From: JAMHZE01 sp964424715 | Lineage (GTDB): Bacteria; Pseudomonadota; Alphaproteobacteria; Rickettsiales; UBA8987 | DNA: 51,497 nt | Assembly (NCBI GenBank): GCA_964424715.1 | Contig: CAYRJW010000004.1 | Span: 1 to 51,497, forward strand | Direction of reading: 5' to 3' | In this document: positions 42,964 through 51,497 of the stretch, piece after piece | Layout: each line of letters starts with the position of its first letter | Position numbering within the stretch: the first letter of the stretch is position 1 | Notes under the pieces: generated by a model | The model's input: only the letters and a program-made list of their open reading frames with translations | What the model was told of the DNA's origin: nothing | The model's database searches: none | Made by a program: the position numbers and the translations under genes

Positions 42964-44285
42964 TATTTGCTGAGTAACGGGCTCCACGCCGGGTCGGAAG
43001 CCTCAGTAGTGGTGGATATACGTTTCAAATTATAACCTGTTATATCAACACTATAAAGGCTGCTTCTGCCGGGAACATTGCCGCTGGTTGGGGTTGTACG
43101 GGTGAAAATTATTACCCTGCCGTTCGGGCTCCAGGTCGGGCCTTCATCAAGGTAGCTTTCGGTCAGCAATCTTTCGCCGCTGCCATCGGGTTTCATTACG
43201 CCGATGAAGAATTTACCGCTCATCTGCTTGGTAAAAGCGATAAGATCGCCGCGAGGTGACCATACCGGGGTTGAATATTTACCTGCGCCGTGGCTTATTT
43301 TCCTGACATTGCCGCCATCAACATTCATGACATATAGCTGCTGTGCATGCCCGCGGTCTGAGTTGAAGACTATCTGGCTATCATCAGGCGAGAATGAAGG
43401 GGAAGTATCGATATCAGGATTATTGGTTATCTTTTTCACCCGGCGAGATGAAAGATCCATCACATAAACATCAGAATTACCATTTACCGATACGGAAAAT
43501 ACTGCCTTACTGCCATCATTGGAAAATCTTGGTGCAAAGCTCATTCCCGGTAGCTGGCCGATTATCTGTTCCCTGCCGGAGGAGAGATCATAGATGTTCA
43601 CCGAAGGAACTCTTGTTCTGTATGAAAGATATATTATGCGCTGCATGTTAGGGTCAAAGCGCGGGGTAAGCACAAGGCTTCTACCGGAGGTCAGGAACAT
43701 GGCGTTAGCGCCATCCTGATCCATTATGGCAAGGCGTTTGGTCTTTCTTCTCCAGTCGCCGGTTTCGGCAACATATACTATGCGCGTATCAAAATAGCCA
43801 GTCTCGCCGGTCAGATATTCATATATCTCATCGGAGATAAGATGGGCGATGCGTCTCCAGCACTGTTTGCTGGCTTTGAATGATTTAGCCAGAGTCTGCT
43901 TGCCGGAGATTATATCCCACAGCCTGAATTGTACTTTTACGGTATTAGCATCAAGCACTTCTATCTCGCCGACAAGAAGGGCCTGCGTTCTGATACCCTT
44001 CCAGCTGGTAAAATCCGGGATGGTATTAAGGCTGTTCATTTTCTGGATATAGGAAGATTTATCTATCACCGTGAACAGGCCGGACCTGCCAAGGTTATTA
44101 TCGATGACCTCGCTTATCCTCCTGCCGAAATTGGCGGAGATCTCATCTTTTCCGGTGAAATATGGTGTTGCTATGCGTACAGGCTCACTGCCGCCCTGGG
44201 TTATATCGATTTTAAGGACCGCATGGCTTTGGGACGGGAAAACCAGTAAAATAGCCAGAAAACCCAGTAATTTAGTTATTTTCAT
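42963..44285 (-). CDS. tolB: Tol-Pal system protein TolB
   Basis: Periplasmic part of the Tol-Pal complex that links inner and outer membranes during division. Residues 1-22 form a signal peptide (ending SQSHA). An N-terminal domain follows (IATPYFTGKDEI), then beta-propeller repeats with the typical SPDDSQIVFNSDRG, WSPRGDLIAFT and WSPNGRVIIFTR blades. Length 440 residues is normal. The usual tolQRA and pal genes are not beside it; rlmH follows with a one-base overlap. Confidence 0.96.
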   Translation of the reverse strand: MKITKLLGFLAILLVFPSQSHAVLKIDITQGGSEPVRIATPYFTGKDEISANFGRRISEVIDNNLGRSGLFTVIDKSSYIQKMNSLNTIPDFTSWKGIRTQALLVGEIEVLDANTVKVQFRLWDIISGKQTLAKSFKASKQCWRRIAHLISDEIYEYLTGETGYFDTRIVYVAETGDWRRKTKRLAIMDQDGANAMFLTSGRSLVLTPRFDPNMQRIIYLSYRTRVPSVNIYDLSSGREQIIGQLPGMSFAPRFSNDGSKAVFSVSVNGNSDVYVMDLSSRRVKKITNNPDIDTSPSFSPDDSQIVFNSDRGHAQQLYVMNVDGGNVRKISHGAGKYSTPVWSPRGDLIAFTKQMSGKFFIGVMKPDGSGERLLTESYLDEGPTWSPNGRVIIFTRTTPTSGNVPGRSSLYSVDITGYNLKRISTTTEASDPAWSPLLSK

Positions 44286-44325
44286 ATATGAATTATGTTA
44301 AAATTTTCTTGAAAAATCTGTTATG

Positions 44326-44354
44326 AATATATAGTTAACGATCTCAAAAAACAA
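44326..44354 (-). promoter_or_regulatory. Predicted tolB promoter
   Basis: On the minus strand TTGTTT (44349-44354), 17 bases, then TATATT (44326-44331), about 40 bases before the tolB ATG. Confidence 0.5.
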
Positions 44355-44358
44355 TAAC

Positions 44359-44386
44359 TTGATTTACATCCCGGTAAACTTATAAT
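44359..44386 (+). promoter_or_regulatory. Predicted rodZ operon promoter
   Basis: TTGATT (44359-44364), 16 bases, then a perfect TATAAT (44381-44386), ending 25 bases before the rodZ-like ATG. It sits back to back with the tolB promoter. Confidence 0.6.
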
Positions 44387-44411
44387 CCGGCGACCAAAAT
44401 TGTGATAAAAA

Positions 44412-45404
44412 ATGACAGCATTACGCAAAGAAGAAGAAACGATCCTTTCCCCGGATTTTCTTGAAGAAATAAAAAGGATAAGGGAAGAAAGAGGTATCTC
44501 GATCGAAGAGGTGGCAGAGCGCACCAACATCAAAACCTCTTACATCAAAGCCATTGAAGATGGTGATCTTACCCGCCTGCCGGGCGGTATATATAACCGC
44601 GCCTATATCAAAAGCGTTTCTGAATTCTTAGGGATCAGCATGAAGCCTTACGAGCGTAAGGTGGAATCTGACGAGATGATAAAGGAAAAACAGGTTCGCA
44701 TAGAACTGGGCAAACCTTTGAATGCCAGCATGCCAAGCAAATTGACCATCGTTGCATGCCTGTTCACCATCTTTGTTCTATATTCTGTTTTCTACGGCCC
44801 GCGCGTTTCTAAGAAAGAAAAGGTTGAGAATGCTATAGAGAATTATCAGGAACAGCAGACCGAGCTGGCGGAACAGCAAATGGAAAAAGCTACTCCCGAA
44901 CAGAAAGAAATAATTGAATCAGAACTTCAGGCGAAGATATCCGATACATCAGCTTTAATAAAACAGATACCGCAGGTTTCGCCGATCCAAAAAGATACCC
45001 AGAAATATGTAGAGAATGAACTGGTGATAACCCTGCTCGCGGTAAGTGATGTAAAAGTTCAGGTAAAAGATTATTTCGGCAAGATACTTCTTGATAAGCA
45101 GATGGCCGCAAGCGAGGCCATAATGCTGAACGGCTCTGAGCAATATTCCCTTGTGACCGGTGATATAAAGAACCTTGAGGTATATCTTGATGGCGTTCAG
45201 GTAAGGGACATAAGCAAGATAGAAAAAAGCGGCAATGCCTATATATTCAAAACTGAAAAACTGGTTGATGCTGCTGAATCCCAACCCTTCCAGAAAGAAG
45301 CGCCAAAGGCGGCGGAACCTTCCTTAAAGGAATTTACTAATTCTCCGGGCGAGATACCTAATGCAGATACAACGCAAAATAACCCACAAGGTACAGGTCG
45401 GTAA
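44412..45404 (+). CDS. rodZ: RodZ-like helix-turn-helix membrane protein
   Basis: A 330-residue cell-shape factor candidate. The N-terminus holds a Cro-like HTH (IKRIREERGISIEEVAERTNIKTSYIKAIEDGDLTRLPGGIYNRAYIKSVSEFLGI in order), then a membrane helix (KLTIVACLFTIFVLYSVFYG, about 110-128), a Gln/Glu-rich segment, and a C-terminal beta domain (DUF4115 type) with VKVQVKDYFGKILLDKQ. RodZ links MreB to the wall machinery. Its last 44 bases overlap ispG, so the genes are coupled. Confidence 0.88.
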   Translation: MTALRKEEETILSPDFLEEIKRIREERGISIEEVAERTNIKTSYIKAIEDGDLTRLPGGIYNRAYIKSVSEFLGISMKPYERKVESDEMIKEKQVRIELGKPLNASMPSKLTIVACLFTIFVLYSVFYGPRVSKKEKVENAIENYQEQQTELAEQQMEKATPEQKEIIESELQAKISDTSALIKQIPQVSPIQKDTQKYVENELVITLLAVSDVKVQVKDYFGKILLDKQMAASEAIMLNGSEQYSLVTGDIKNLEVYLDGVQVRDISKIEKSGNAYIFKTEKLVDAAESQPFQKEAPKAAEPSLKEFTNSPGEIPNADTTQNNPQGTGR

Positions 45405-46587
45405 TATATTTGTCGGCGGCGGTGAACCGGTTGTGGTTCAGTCGATGACAAATACCGATACCGAGAACGCGCAAAGCACCGCTGACCAGATATTTGAATT
45501 ATGGCAGGCCGGTTCCGAGATAGTTCGCATTACCGTAAACACCGAGGAAGCTGCGAAGCAGGTCTATGAAATTAAAAATCTTCTGGCAAAGAAAAATTGC
45601 AATGTTCCCATCGTTGGTGATTTCCATTATAACGGCCACCGTCTTTTAACAGATTATCCCGATTGCGCTAAGATGCTTGATAAATACCGCATCAATCCGG
45701 GCAATGTAGGCTTCGGCAAAAAGAAGGATTCACAGTTTGAAGTGATGGTTGAAAAGGCAATTGAATATAACAAACCGGTACGCATAGGTGTTAACTGGGG
45801 TTCGCTTGATCAGGAATTGGTTATAGGCATGATGGATGAGAATACAAGATCATCAAACCCAAAAACCGCTGATGAAATTATGAAAGAAGCCCTTATCCAG
45901 TCTGCCCTGATAAGCGCTGCAAAAGCTGAAGAGATAGGCTTGGCAAAAGATAAGATAATCCTTTCAACAAAGGTAAGCAGGGTGCAGCATCTGATAGATG
46001 TTTACACACAACTTTCTGAACGCAGCGATTATTCACTGCATCTTGGCCTTACAGAGGCAGGCATGGGCAGCAAGGGAATAGTGGCCACTACCGCCGCTCT
46101 TGGTTATTTATTACAAAGCGGTATTGGTGATACTATCCGTGCATCCCTTACCCCAAAACCGAATGAACCGCGTACTACCGAAGTAAAAGTATGCCAGGAA
46201 ATATTGCAGACAATGGGCCTGCGCTCCTTCACCCCGCAGGTGATAGCCTGCCCGGGCTGTGGCAGAACAACCTCTACTACATTTCAGGAACTGGCGGAAA
46301 AAATACAGAATTTCCTATCAAGCTCCATGCCGAAATGGAAAGAGAAATATATCGGTGTTGAAAATTTAAATGTTGCCGTAATGGGCTGCATTGTTAACGG
46401 CCCCGGTGAAAGTAAACATGCTGATATAGGAATTTCATTGCCGGGTAACGGTGAAGCTCCGGCTGCGCCAATATTCATAGACGGCAAAAAAGCCCAGACC
46501 CTTCGCGGCGATAAAATATCTGAGGAATTCGAACAGATAGTGATAGAATATATTGAAAAACGATTCGGCAACAAAGAGGCAGCATGA
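45361..46587 (+). CDS. ispG: 4-hydroxy-3-methylbut-2-enyl diphosphate synthase
   Basis: Iron-sulfur enzyme of the non-mevalonate isoprenoid pathway. The N-terminal TIM barrel has VQSMTNTDTENAQST and EIVRITVNTEEAA; the 4Fe-4S ligands are in ACPGCGRTT and MGCIVNGPGE. The 408-residue length is normal. It overlaps rodZ by 44 bases and hisS by four. Confidence 0.97.
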   Translation: MQIQRKITHKVQVGNIFVGGGEPVVVQSMTNTDTENAQSTADQIFELWQAGSEIVRITVNTEEAAKQVYEIKNLLAKKNCNVPIVGDFHYNGHRLLTDYPDCAKMLDKYRINPGNVGFGKKKDSQFEVMVEKAIEYNKPVRIGVNWGSLDQELVIGMMDENTRSSNPKTADEIMKEALIQSALISAAKAEEIGLAKDKIILSTKVSRVQHLIDVYTQLSERSDYSLHLGLTEAGMGSKGIVATTAALGYLLQSGIGDTIRASLTPKPNEPRTTEVKVCQEILQTMGLRSFTPQVIACPGCGRTTSTTFQELAEKIQNFLSSSMPKWKEKYIGVENLNVAVMGCIVNGPGESKHADIGISLPGNGEAPAAPIFIDGKKAQTLRGDKISEEFEQIVIEYIEKRFGNKEAA

Positions 46588-47789
46588 GCAAATTCCAGCC
46601 AGTAAGGGGAACACAGGATATATTCGGTGATGATTCACTGAAATTCCATAAGGTGATGGAAGCCGCAGGAAGATTATCGACCGTATATAATTACCAATGT
46701 CTGATGTTACCAGTTTTTGAAGCGACCGAAGTTTTTGCTCGTTCTCTGGGGGAGACAAGCGATGTTGTTTCCAAGGAAATGTTCACCTTCGAGACCAAAG
46801 GTGGTGAGAATGTAACTTTGCGCCCGGAATTTACGGCAGGCGTAGTGCGTGCATTAATATCCAACGGCATGCAGCAGAATCTGCCGCTGAAATTTTTCTC
46901 ATACGGCCCGGTGTTCCGTTATGAACGCCCGCAGAAGGGCAGATACCGCCAGTTCCACCAGGTCAATTTTGAATATTTCGGTAATGCGGATGCGCTTGCG
47001 GATGCCGAGACCATTATTCTTGCCGCACAATTACTGAGCGATCTTAAAATTGAAAATGTAAGGCTGCATATCAATACGCTTGGTGATAAGGAATCGCGCA
47101 AGGCATATACTGAAGCTCTTGTAAAATATTTCAGTGAACACAAAGAAAGATTATCAGAAGAAAGCAAAATAAGGCTGGAGAAGAACCCGTTGCGTATATT
47201 GGATTCCAAGGATGAAGGCGATAAGGCGCTAGTTGCAAACGCCCCTGTAATGCAGGAATATCTGAATGAGGAATCAAAAAGATTTTTCCAGACCGTTCTT
47301 AAGAATATCGAGATACCGTTTGAGGTGATAGTTGATCCGCGCATAGTCCGGGGGCTGGATTATTATAACCACACCGTATTTGAATTTATCTCTGACAGCG
47401 AAAGTTTAGGGGTGCAAAATACTATCCTTGCCGGTGGCAGATATGATGGCCTGTGTAACCAGATGGGTGGTGGTGATATCCCTGCAATCGGCTTTGCAGC
47501 CGGCATTGAAAGGTTGATGATGTCATTGCCTGTAACGGATACGGATGAGAAAATGGTGGCAGTCATTTCCGATAATAACGAAAAAGCTCTGGAAATCGTA
47601 ACCATACTGAGACAGAAAAATTTAAGGAGCGAAGCTCTTTTTGGTGGTAATTTCAAGAAGAAGGTGCAAAAAGCTGATAAAATCTCTGCAACGCACATAG
47701 TTTTTGTTTTCGAGGATGGTCTTGAAGTAAAAGATATGAAAAGCGGCGAGCAGAAGAAAATCCCAAATTTAGATAATTATGAGTTTTGA
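46584..47789 (+). CDS. hisS: Histidyl-tRNA synthetase
   Basis: Class II synthetase of 401 residues. Motif 1 is around VRGTQDIFGDD, motif 2 is FFSYGPVFRYERPQKGRYRQFHQ, and the histidine loop is IVRGLDYYNHTVFEF; the C-terminal anticodon-binding domain is shorter than average. It overlaps ispG by four bases (ATGA) and prfA by 11. Confidence 0.96.
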   Translation: MSKFQPVRGTQDIFGDDSLKFHKVMEAAGRLSTVYNYQCLMLPVFEATEVFARSLGETSDVVSKEMFTFETKGGENVTLRPEFTAGVVRALISNGMQQNLPLKFFSYGPVFRYERPQKGRYRQFHQVNFEYFGNADALADAETIILAAQLLSDLKIENVRLHINTLGDKESRKAYTEALVKYFSEHKERLSEESKIRLEKNPLRILDSKDEGDKALVANAPVMQEYLNEESKRFFQTVLKNIEIPFEVIVDPRIVRGLDYYNHTVFEFISDSESLGVQNTILAGGRYDGLCNQMGGGDIPAIGFAAGIERLMMSLPVTDTDEKMVAVISDNNEKALEIVTILRQKNLRSEALFGGNFKKKVQKADKISATHIVFVFEDGLEVKDMKSGEQKKIPNLDNYEF

Positions 47790-48843
47790 TAATAAATTAG
47801 ATTCGATCTTAGTTAAGCATAAACAGCTTAATGATAAACTCCAGAATCCCGCGGATATGGATTCACGCGATTTTGGCCGTATCTCAAAAGAATTCTCTGA
47901 TCTTAACGAAGTTGTTGCACTGGTCGAGGAATACAGGAAGCTTCAGCAAACCGTTACGGAAACCGCTGAACTGATGAAAGATCCGGAAATGAAAGCAATG
48001 GCCGAGGAAGAGTATCACGAGGCAAAAAAAATAATCCCTGAGCTTGAACATAAAATCAAACTGGCACTTATCCCGAAGGATGAGGCCGATGATAAGAACG
48101 TTATACTTGAGATACGCGCCGGAACAGGCGGTGAGGAAGCCGCTTTATTCGCCGGTGATCTTCTTGGTATGTATCAGCGCTATGCTGCAAATCAAGGCTG
48201 GAAATTCGAGATAATGAGCCTTTCAGAAAGCGATACTGGCGGTTTTAAAGAAGCTATCTGTAATATTTCCGGCACGAATGTTTATAGCCGTATGAAATTT
48301 GAATCCGGCGTTCATCGCGTTCAGCGTGTTCCGAATACCGAGAAACAGGGTAGGGTCCATACATCTGCGGCAACAGTTGCGGTTCTTCCGGAAGCCGAGG
48401 AAGTTGATATTAAAATTGAAGATAAAGACCTGCGTATAGATGTTTACCGTTCCGGTGGCCCGGGCGGGCAGTCGGTTAACACCACGGATTCTGCGGTTCG
48501 CATAACCCACGTGCCGACCAATACAGTAGTTACCTGCCAGGATGAGAAATCCCAGCACAAGAATAAAGCCAAGGCAATGAAGATATTGAAATCGCGTATA
48601 TACGAGAATGTACGCCGTAAAATAGATGATGAAAGATCGGCGGCCCGTAAAACACAGGTTGGTTCCGGTGACAGGTCAGAGCGTATCCGCACTTATAATT
48701 TCCCGCAAAGCCGTGTTTCAGATCATCGCATAAACCTTACCTCATATAATATAGATCAGGTTGTAGGTGCCGGCCAGCTTGATGAATTCATTGATGCGCT
48801 TATAGCCGATTATCAGGCACAAAGACTTTCCGAAGAGAATTAG
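47779..48843 (+). CDS. prfA: Peptide chain release factor 1
   Basis: Ends translation at UAA and UAG. The catalytic GGQ is in YRSGGPGGQSVNTTDSAVR, and the stop-codon-reading PxT motif matches HVPTNTVV/VPNTEKQGR regions of domain 2. The 354-residue length is normal. It precedes prmC, which methylates the GGQ glutamine. Confidence 0.97.
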   Translation: MSFDNKLDSILVKHKQLNDKLQNPADMDSRDFGRISKEFSDLNEVVALVEEYRKLQQTVTETAELMKDPEMKAMAEEEYHEAKKIIPELEHKIKLALIPKDEADDKNVILEIRAGTGGEEAALFAGDLLGMYQRYAANQGWKFEIMSLSESDTGGFKEAICNISGTNVYSRMKFESGVHRVQRVPNTEKQGRVHTSAATVAVLPEAEEVDIKIEDKDLRIDVYRSGGPGGQSVNTTDSAVRITHVPTNTVVTCQDEKSQHKNKAKAMKILKSRIYENVRRKIDDERSAARKTQVGSGDRSERIRTYNFPQSRVSDHRINLTSYNIDQVVGAGQLDEFIDALIADYQAQRLSEEN

Positions 48844-48847
48844 CCCT

Positions 48848-49744
48848 GTGAAAACCGATGGTGAAAAATTACTGAAATATGTCTGGAGAGACGCGGCGAT
48901 GCGCCTTAAAAAGATTGGCGTAAAAACATCTCTGCTAGATTCCAGATTGTTATTACAGAATGTTCTTAACATCACCTACGAAGAGTTACTGGTTTCCGCC
49001 AAGCGTCTGGTCACTGATGAAGAAAATGAAAGATTCGAAAAATATTTAGGCAGAAGATTACTGCGCGAGCCTATCTCAAAGATATTGCAGGTAAAGGAAT
49101 TCTGGAAATATAAATTCAGGACAAACACTGCCACTCTTGATCCCCGCCCTGAAAGCGAGACCATAATAGAAGCCGTTCTCGCTGAATATCAGGACAAGAA
49201 CCGCACTCTGAAGATACTTGATCTCGGCACCGGCACCGGCTGCCTGCTTATAACCTTACTCAAAGAATTCCCCAACGCGAAAGGCGTGGGTATTGATGCC
49301 TCCATCGATGCATTAAAGATCGCCGGTGAGAACGCAGCTACGCTTGAAGTTTCCGACCGGGCGAACTTTATAAAAGGTAACTGGCTAAGCGGTATAGAGG
49401 AAAAATTCGATATAATAGTTTCCAACCCGCCTTATATAAAAACCAAACAGATAGGTCACCTTGCCGAGGAAGTTAAATTCTTTGACCCTATGGCCGCGCT
49501 GGATGGCGGTGAGGATGGTCTTGATTGTTACAGGATAATAACCGAGGGGCTTTCCAAGGTGATGGAGAACCACGCAAAAATCTTCTTCGAGATAGGCCAG
49601 TGGCAGGAAGATGATGTTACAGACCTGATAAAGAAAAACGGCTTTGAGGTGAATGAGGTAAGAAAAGATATTTTGGGGATACCGAGGGTAATAGGTTTCA
49701 ATAAACCTTATCTGAAAATAGTGGCTTCAAAAACCCTTCACTAG
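48848..49744 (+). CDS. prmC: Release factor glutamine methyltransferase PrmC
   Basis: Methylates the GGQ glutamine of release factors. The SAM motif is LDLGTGTGCLLITLL and the substrate-binding NPPY motif is VSNPPYIKTKQI. The start is GTG at 48848, four bases after the prfA stop. Its TAG stop shares the palindrome CTAG (49741-49744) with the epimerase gene. Confidence 0.96.
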   Translation: MKTDGEKLLKYVWRDAAMRLKKIGVKTSLLDSRLLLQNVLNITYEELLVSAKRLVTDEENERFEKYLGRRLLREPISKILQVKEFWKYKFRTNTATLDPRPESETIIEAVLAEYQDKNRTLKILDLGTGTGCLLITLLKEFPNAKGVGIDASIDALKIAGENAATLEVSDRANFIKGNWLSGIEEKFDIIVSNPPYIKTKQIGHLAEEVKFFDPMAALDGGEDGLDCYRIITEGLSKVMENHAKIFFEIGQWQEDDVTDLIKKNGFEVNEVRKDILGIPRVIGFNKPYLKIVASKTLH

Positions 49745-50703
49745 ATCTTATAATATTCCCTATACCATTTAACGAATTTTTCTAAACCTTCCTCGATTGG
49801 AGTTTTTGGCGAAAATCCAAGGTTTTTGGAGCTGTCTTCAATGTCGGCAAAGGTCTGGTAAACATCGGCCTTCTGCATCGGGGCGTTCTCTATTATCGCT
49901 TTTTTACCTATCAGTTTTTCCAGTGTCTCAACAAAATATTTAACCTCAACAGGTTTGTTATTTCCCAGATTATAAACTTTGTGGAATTCCGGTTTTTTAT
50001 CTATGCAGGCGATTATGCCATCGACTATATCATCGATAAAAGTGAAATCCCTTTTCAGGTCACCGCTATTGAAAAGTTTTATCGGCTTTCCGGCAAGTAT
50101 ATCTTTGGTGAAAGAATAATAAGCCATATCCGGCCTGCCATAAGGGCCATAGACCGTGAAGAAGCGAAGCCCAGTGGAGGGGAGTTTGAATGTATTTGAA
50201 TAATAATGGGCGATAAGTTCGCCGGATTTTTTGGTCGCAGCATATAAGGAAACAGGTTCATCGGTACGGTCACTTACGCTGAACGGGGTTTTATCGTTAT
50301 TGCCGTAAACCGAGGACGAGCTGGCATAGATAAGATGTTCCAGTGACCTCAATTCATTTTTTGCAGCTTCAAAAATATTCACCATTCCTACAAAATTACT
50401 TTCAACATATGCGAACGGATTTTCAAGGCTATAACGAACACCGGCCTGAGCGGCAAGGTTTATAAGGGTTTTGGCCTTATTATGTTTTTTGAATATCTTG
50501 GTTATTTCTTCAAGCCGGGAAATATCAGCCTTATAGAATTTGAAATTATCATATTTTTTTAAGAGCTTCAGGCGCGATCTTTTAAGGGAGATATCATAAT
50601 AGGCATTTAAATTATCAATACCTATCACCTCCTCGCCCTGCTCAAGTAATCTTCTGGAAAGGTGGAAACCTATGAATCCTGCTGCGCCTGTGATTATTAT
50701 CAT
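49741..50703 (-). CDS. NAD-dependent nucleotide-sugar epimerase (UDP-glucuronate 4-epimerase type)
   Basis: Extended short-chain dehydrogenase of 320 residues. It has the Rossmann motif ITGAAGFIGFHLSRRLLE, and the catalytic Ser and YxxxK in SSSSVYG and YAATKKSGE. NLNAYYDISLKRSRLK, FTVYGPYGRPDMAYY and LFNSGDLKRDFTFIDDIVDGI are typical of UDP-glucuronate 4-epimerases used for capsule or LPS sugars. Related 4-epimerases cannot be excluded. No other polysaccharide gene is beside it. Confidence 0.9.
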   Translation of the reverse strand: MIIITGAAGFIGFHLSRRLLEQGEEVIGIDNLNAYYDISLKRSRLKLLKKYDNFKFYKADISRLEEITKIFKKHNKAKTLINLAAQAGVRYSLENPFAYVESNFVGMVNIFEAAKNELRSLEHLIYASSSSVYGNNDKTPFSVSDRTDEPVSLYAATKKSGELIAHYYSNTFKLPSTGLRFFTVYGPYGRPDMAYYSFTKDILAGKPIKLFNSGDLKRDFTFIDDIVDGIIACIDKKPEFHKVYNLGNNKPVEVKYFVETLEKLIGKKAIIENAPMQKADVYQTFADIEDSSKNLGFSPKTPIEEGLEKFVKWYREYYKI

Positions 50704-50712
50704 AAATTGCGG

Positions 50713-51497
50713 CTATTCGTAGTTACCATCATAGCCCTGCTGGGAAAGATTCTCGAAGCGGGTAGTGTTCTTGTCGAAGAACATGCGGATATTATTTATC
50801 GGGCCGTTACGGTTCTTTGCTATCATGATTTCGGAGATATTATCTATCTTGCCCATGGTCTCCTGCCATTTCTGCATTTCGGCAAGGTTATCTTCTGGCG
50901 GTTTATCGCGCTCCTTATAATAAGCCTCGCGGTAGATGAACATTACGACGTCCGCGTCCTGTTCGATGCTACCNNNNNNNNNNGATATCGGCATCCTGCT
51001 CGATAGATCCGGATTCGCGGAGATCGGAAAGTTGCGGGCGGTGATCGGTTCGTTGTTCAACCTGACGCGATAACTGCGAAAGCGCCAGAACCGGTATATC
51101 AAGTTCCTTGGCGAGTGCTTTAAGGCCCATGGTGATCTCTGATATTTCCTGAACACGGCTTTCCTGGGATTTTTTATTCACACCCCTTATAAGCTGAAGA
51201 TAATCTATTATCAGAAGCTCAAGATTATTTTTGCGTTTCAGCCTTCTGGCGCGGGTCCTTATCGCGGAAATGGAGAGGGAAGGCGTATCATCAATGAAAA
51301 TAGGAAGGTCCTGTAACTCGGCCGAAGCTTTCACCAGTTTGGCAAATTCATCATTCTGGGCGGTCTTGCTGAGTTTGCCGCGCCTGATATTGCTGGCATT
51401 TATGTCTGTTTTTATAGAAAGCAGCCTTGTGGCAAGCTGTTCTGCGGACATCTCAAGGGATATAACGCCGACCGTGCCCATCCTTGGTGCTTCATCC
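50713..51497 (-). CDS. dnaB: Replicative DNA helicase DnaB, C-terminal part, cut by window edge and an assembly gap
   Basis: The RecA-like helicase domain: SLEMSAEQLATRLLS, Walker B LLIIDYLQLI, LALSQLSRQVEQR and DLRESGSIEQDAD before the gap, then VVMFIYREAYY and IAKNRNGPINNIRMFFDKNTTRF after it. The N-terminal domain lies beyond the window. A 10-N run at 50974-50983 breaks the frame, and the peptide GSIEQDAD is coded on both sides with different codons. This points to overlapping contigs from different strains rather than a true gap. Confidence 0.93.
50974..50983. other. Assembly gap (10 N) inside dnaB with duplicated flanks
   Basis: Both flanks encode GSIEQDAD, but nearly every codon differs at a silent position. 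The two sides overlap rather than being separated by missing sequence. Confidence 0.9.

Noticed and set aside
1..51497. CRISPR arrays, insertion sequences and rRNA genes
   Set aside because: No regularly spaced repeats, no transposase frame and no rRNA sequence were seen.

Overview
The window looks like a scaffold piece from an AT-rich alphaproteobacterium, probably an uncultured, metagenome-assembled one. Five short N runs break it. Alphaproteobacterial marks are the divergent mutM / ubiE-ubiB block, the Tim44-MltA pair, an rpiB-glyA-nrdR-ribD cluster, the F1-ATPase inhibitor zeta subunit (DUF1476) beside purC-purS-purQ, a rodZ-ispG-hisS-prfA-prmC run, and gene transfer agent (GTA) remnants. 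A valyl-tRNA synthetase of the Rickettsiales/archaeal type, ThyX and scattered GTA pieces point towards Rickettsiales or a relative. Purine, riboflavin and flagellar genes argue against a strongly reduced obligate parasite. The lineage call is inference, because no rRNA gene is present.

Layout. 0-5 kb: ubiB (cut by the window edge), ubiE, mutM, a lipoprotein, mdh, pstS. 4.9-9.6 kb: dgt-recO-parC-def, tightly packed on the minus strand. 9.7-15 kb: DUF167, then pgsA-yejE-doxX and valS. 15-20 kb: tim44-mltA facing rpiB-glyA-nrdR-ribD. 20-23.3 kb: an unusual run of three prepilin-like paralogues with a thioredoxin-like protein and the zeta subunit. 23.4-25.1 kb: purC-purS-purQ. 25.1-30.5 kb: a membrane-anchored matrixin-like peptidase, an orphan ABC ATPase, ribE, yejB and a PleC-like histidine kinase. 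30.5-41 kb: thyX, recA and alaS interleaved with accessory DNA. The accessory DNA holds a GTA-type portal gene leading a toxin-like gene and two small envelope proteins, an orphan gene, and two oppositely oriented pieces of a GTA tail gene (gp15). 41-51.5 kb: rpmJ, flgB-flgC-fliE, tolB-rlmH, rodZ-ispG-hisS-prfA-prmC, a nucleotide-sugar epimerase and the end of dnaB.

Packing is tight. Four convergent gene pairs end on a shared 4-base palindrome (CTAG or TTAA) that gives both stop codons, and many same-strand genes overlap. The most interesting signals are: (1) the portal-toxin-envelope protein operon at 31.5-34.5 kb, a candidate toxin/immunity cassette attached to a domesticated GTA gene; (2) the gp15 gene broken and inverted at 39.7-41.0 kb; (3) a nearly identical promoter with a CtrA-type box (TTAA-N7-TTAA, 11 bases, -10) in front of two unrelated orphan genes 13 kb apart, the metallopeptidase and the 38.4-39.5 kb gene; (4) the three prepilin-like paralogues with a shared Cys pattern next to a thioredoxin-like protein; and (5) a FlgC with an N-terminal Sec-type signal peptide.

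Assembly caution: the N run in alaS is a false gap with a 4-base overlap. The one in dnaB lies between two differently coded copies of the same peptide, which suggests a chimeric join.
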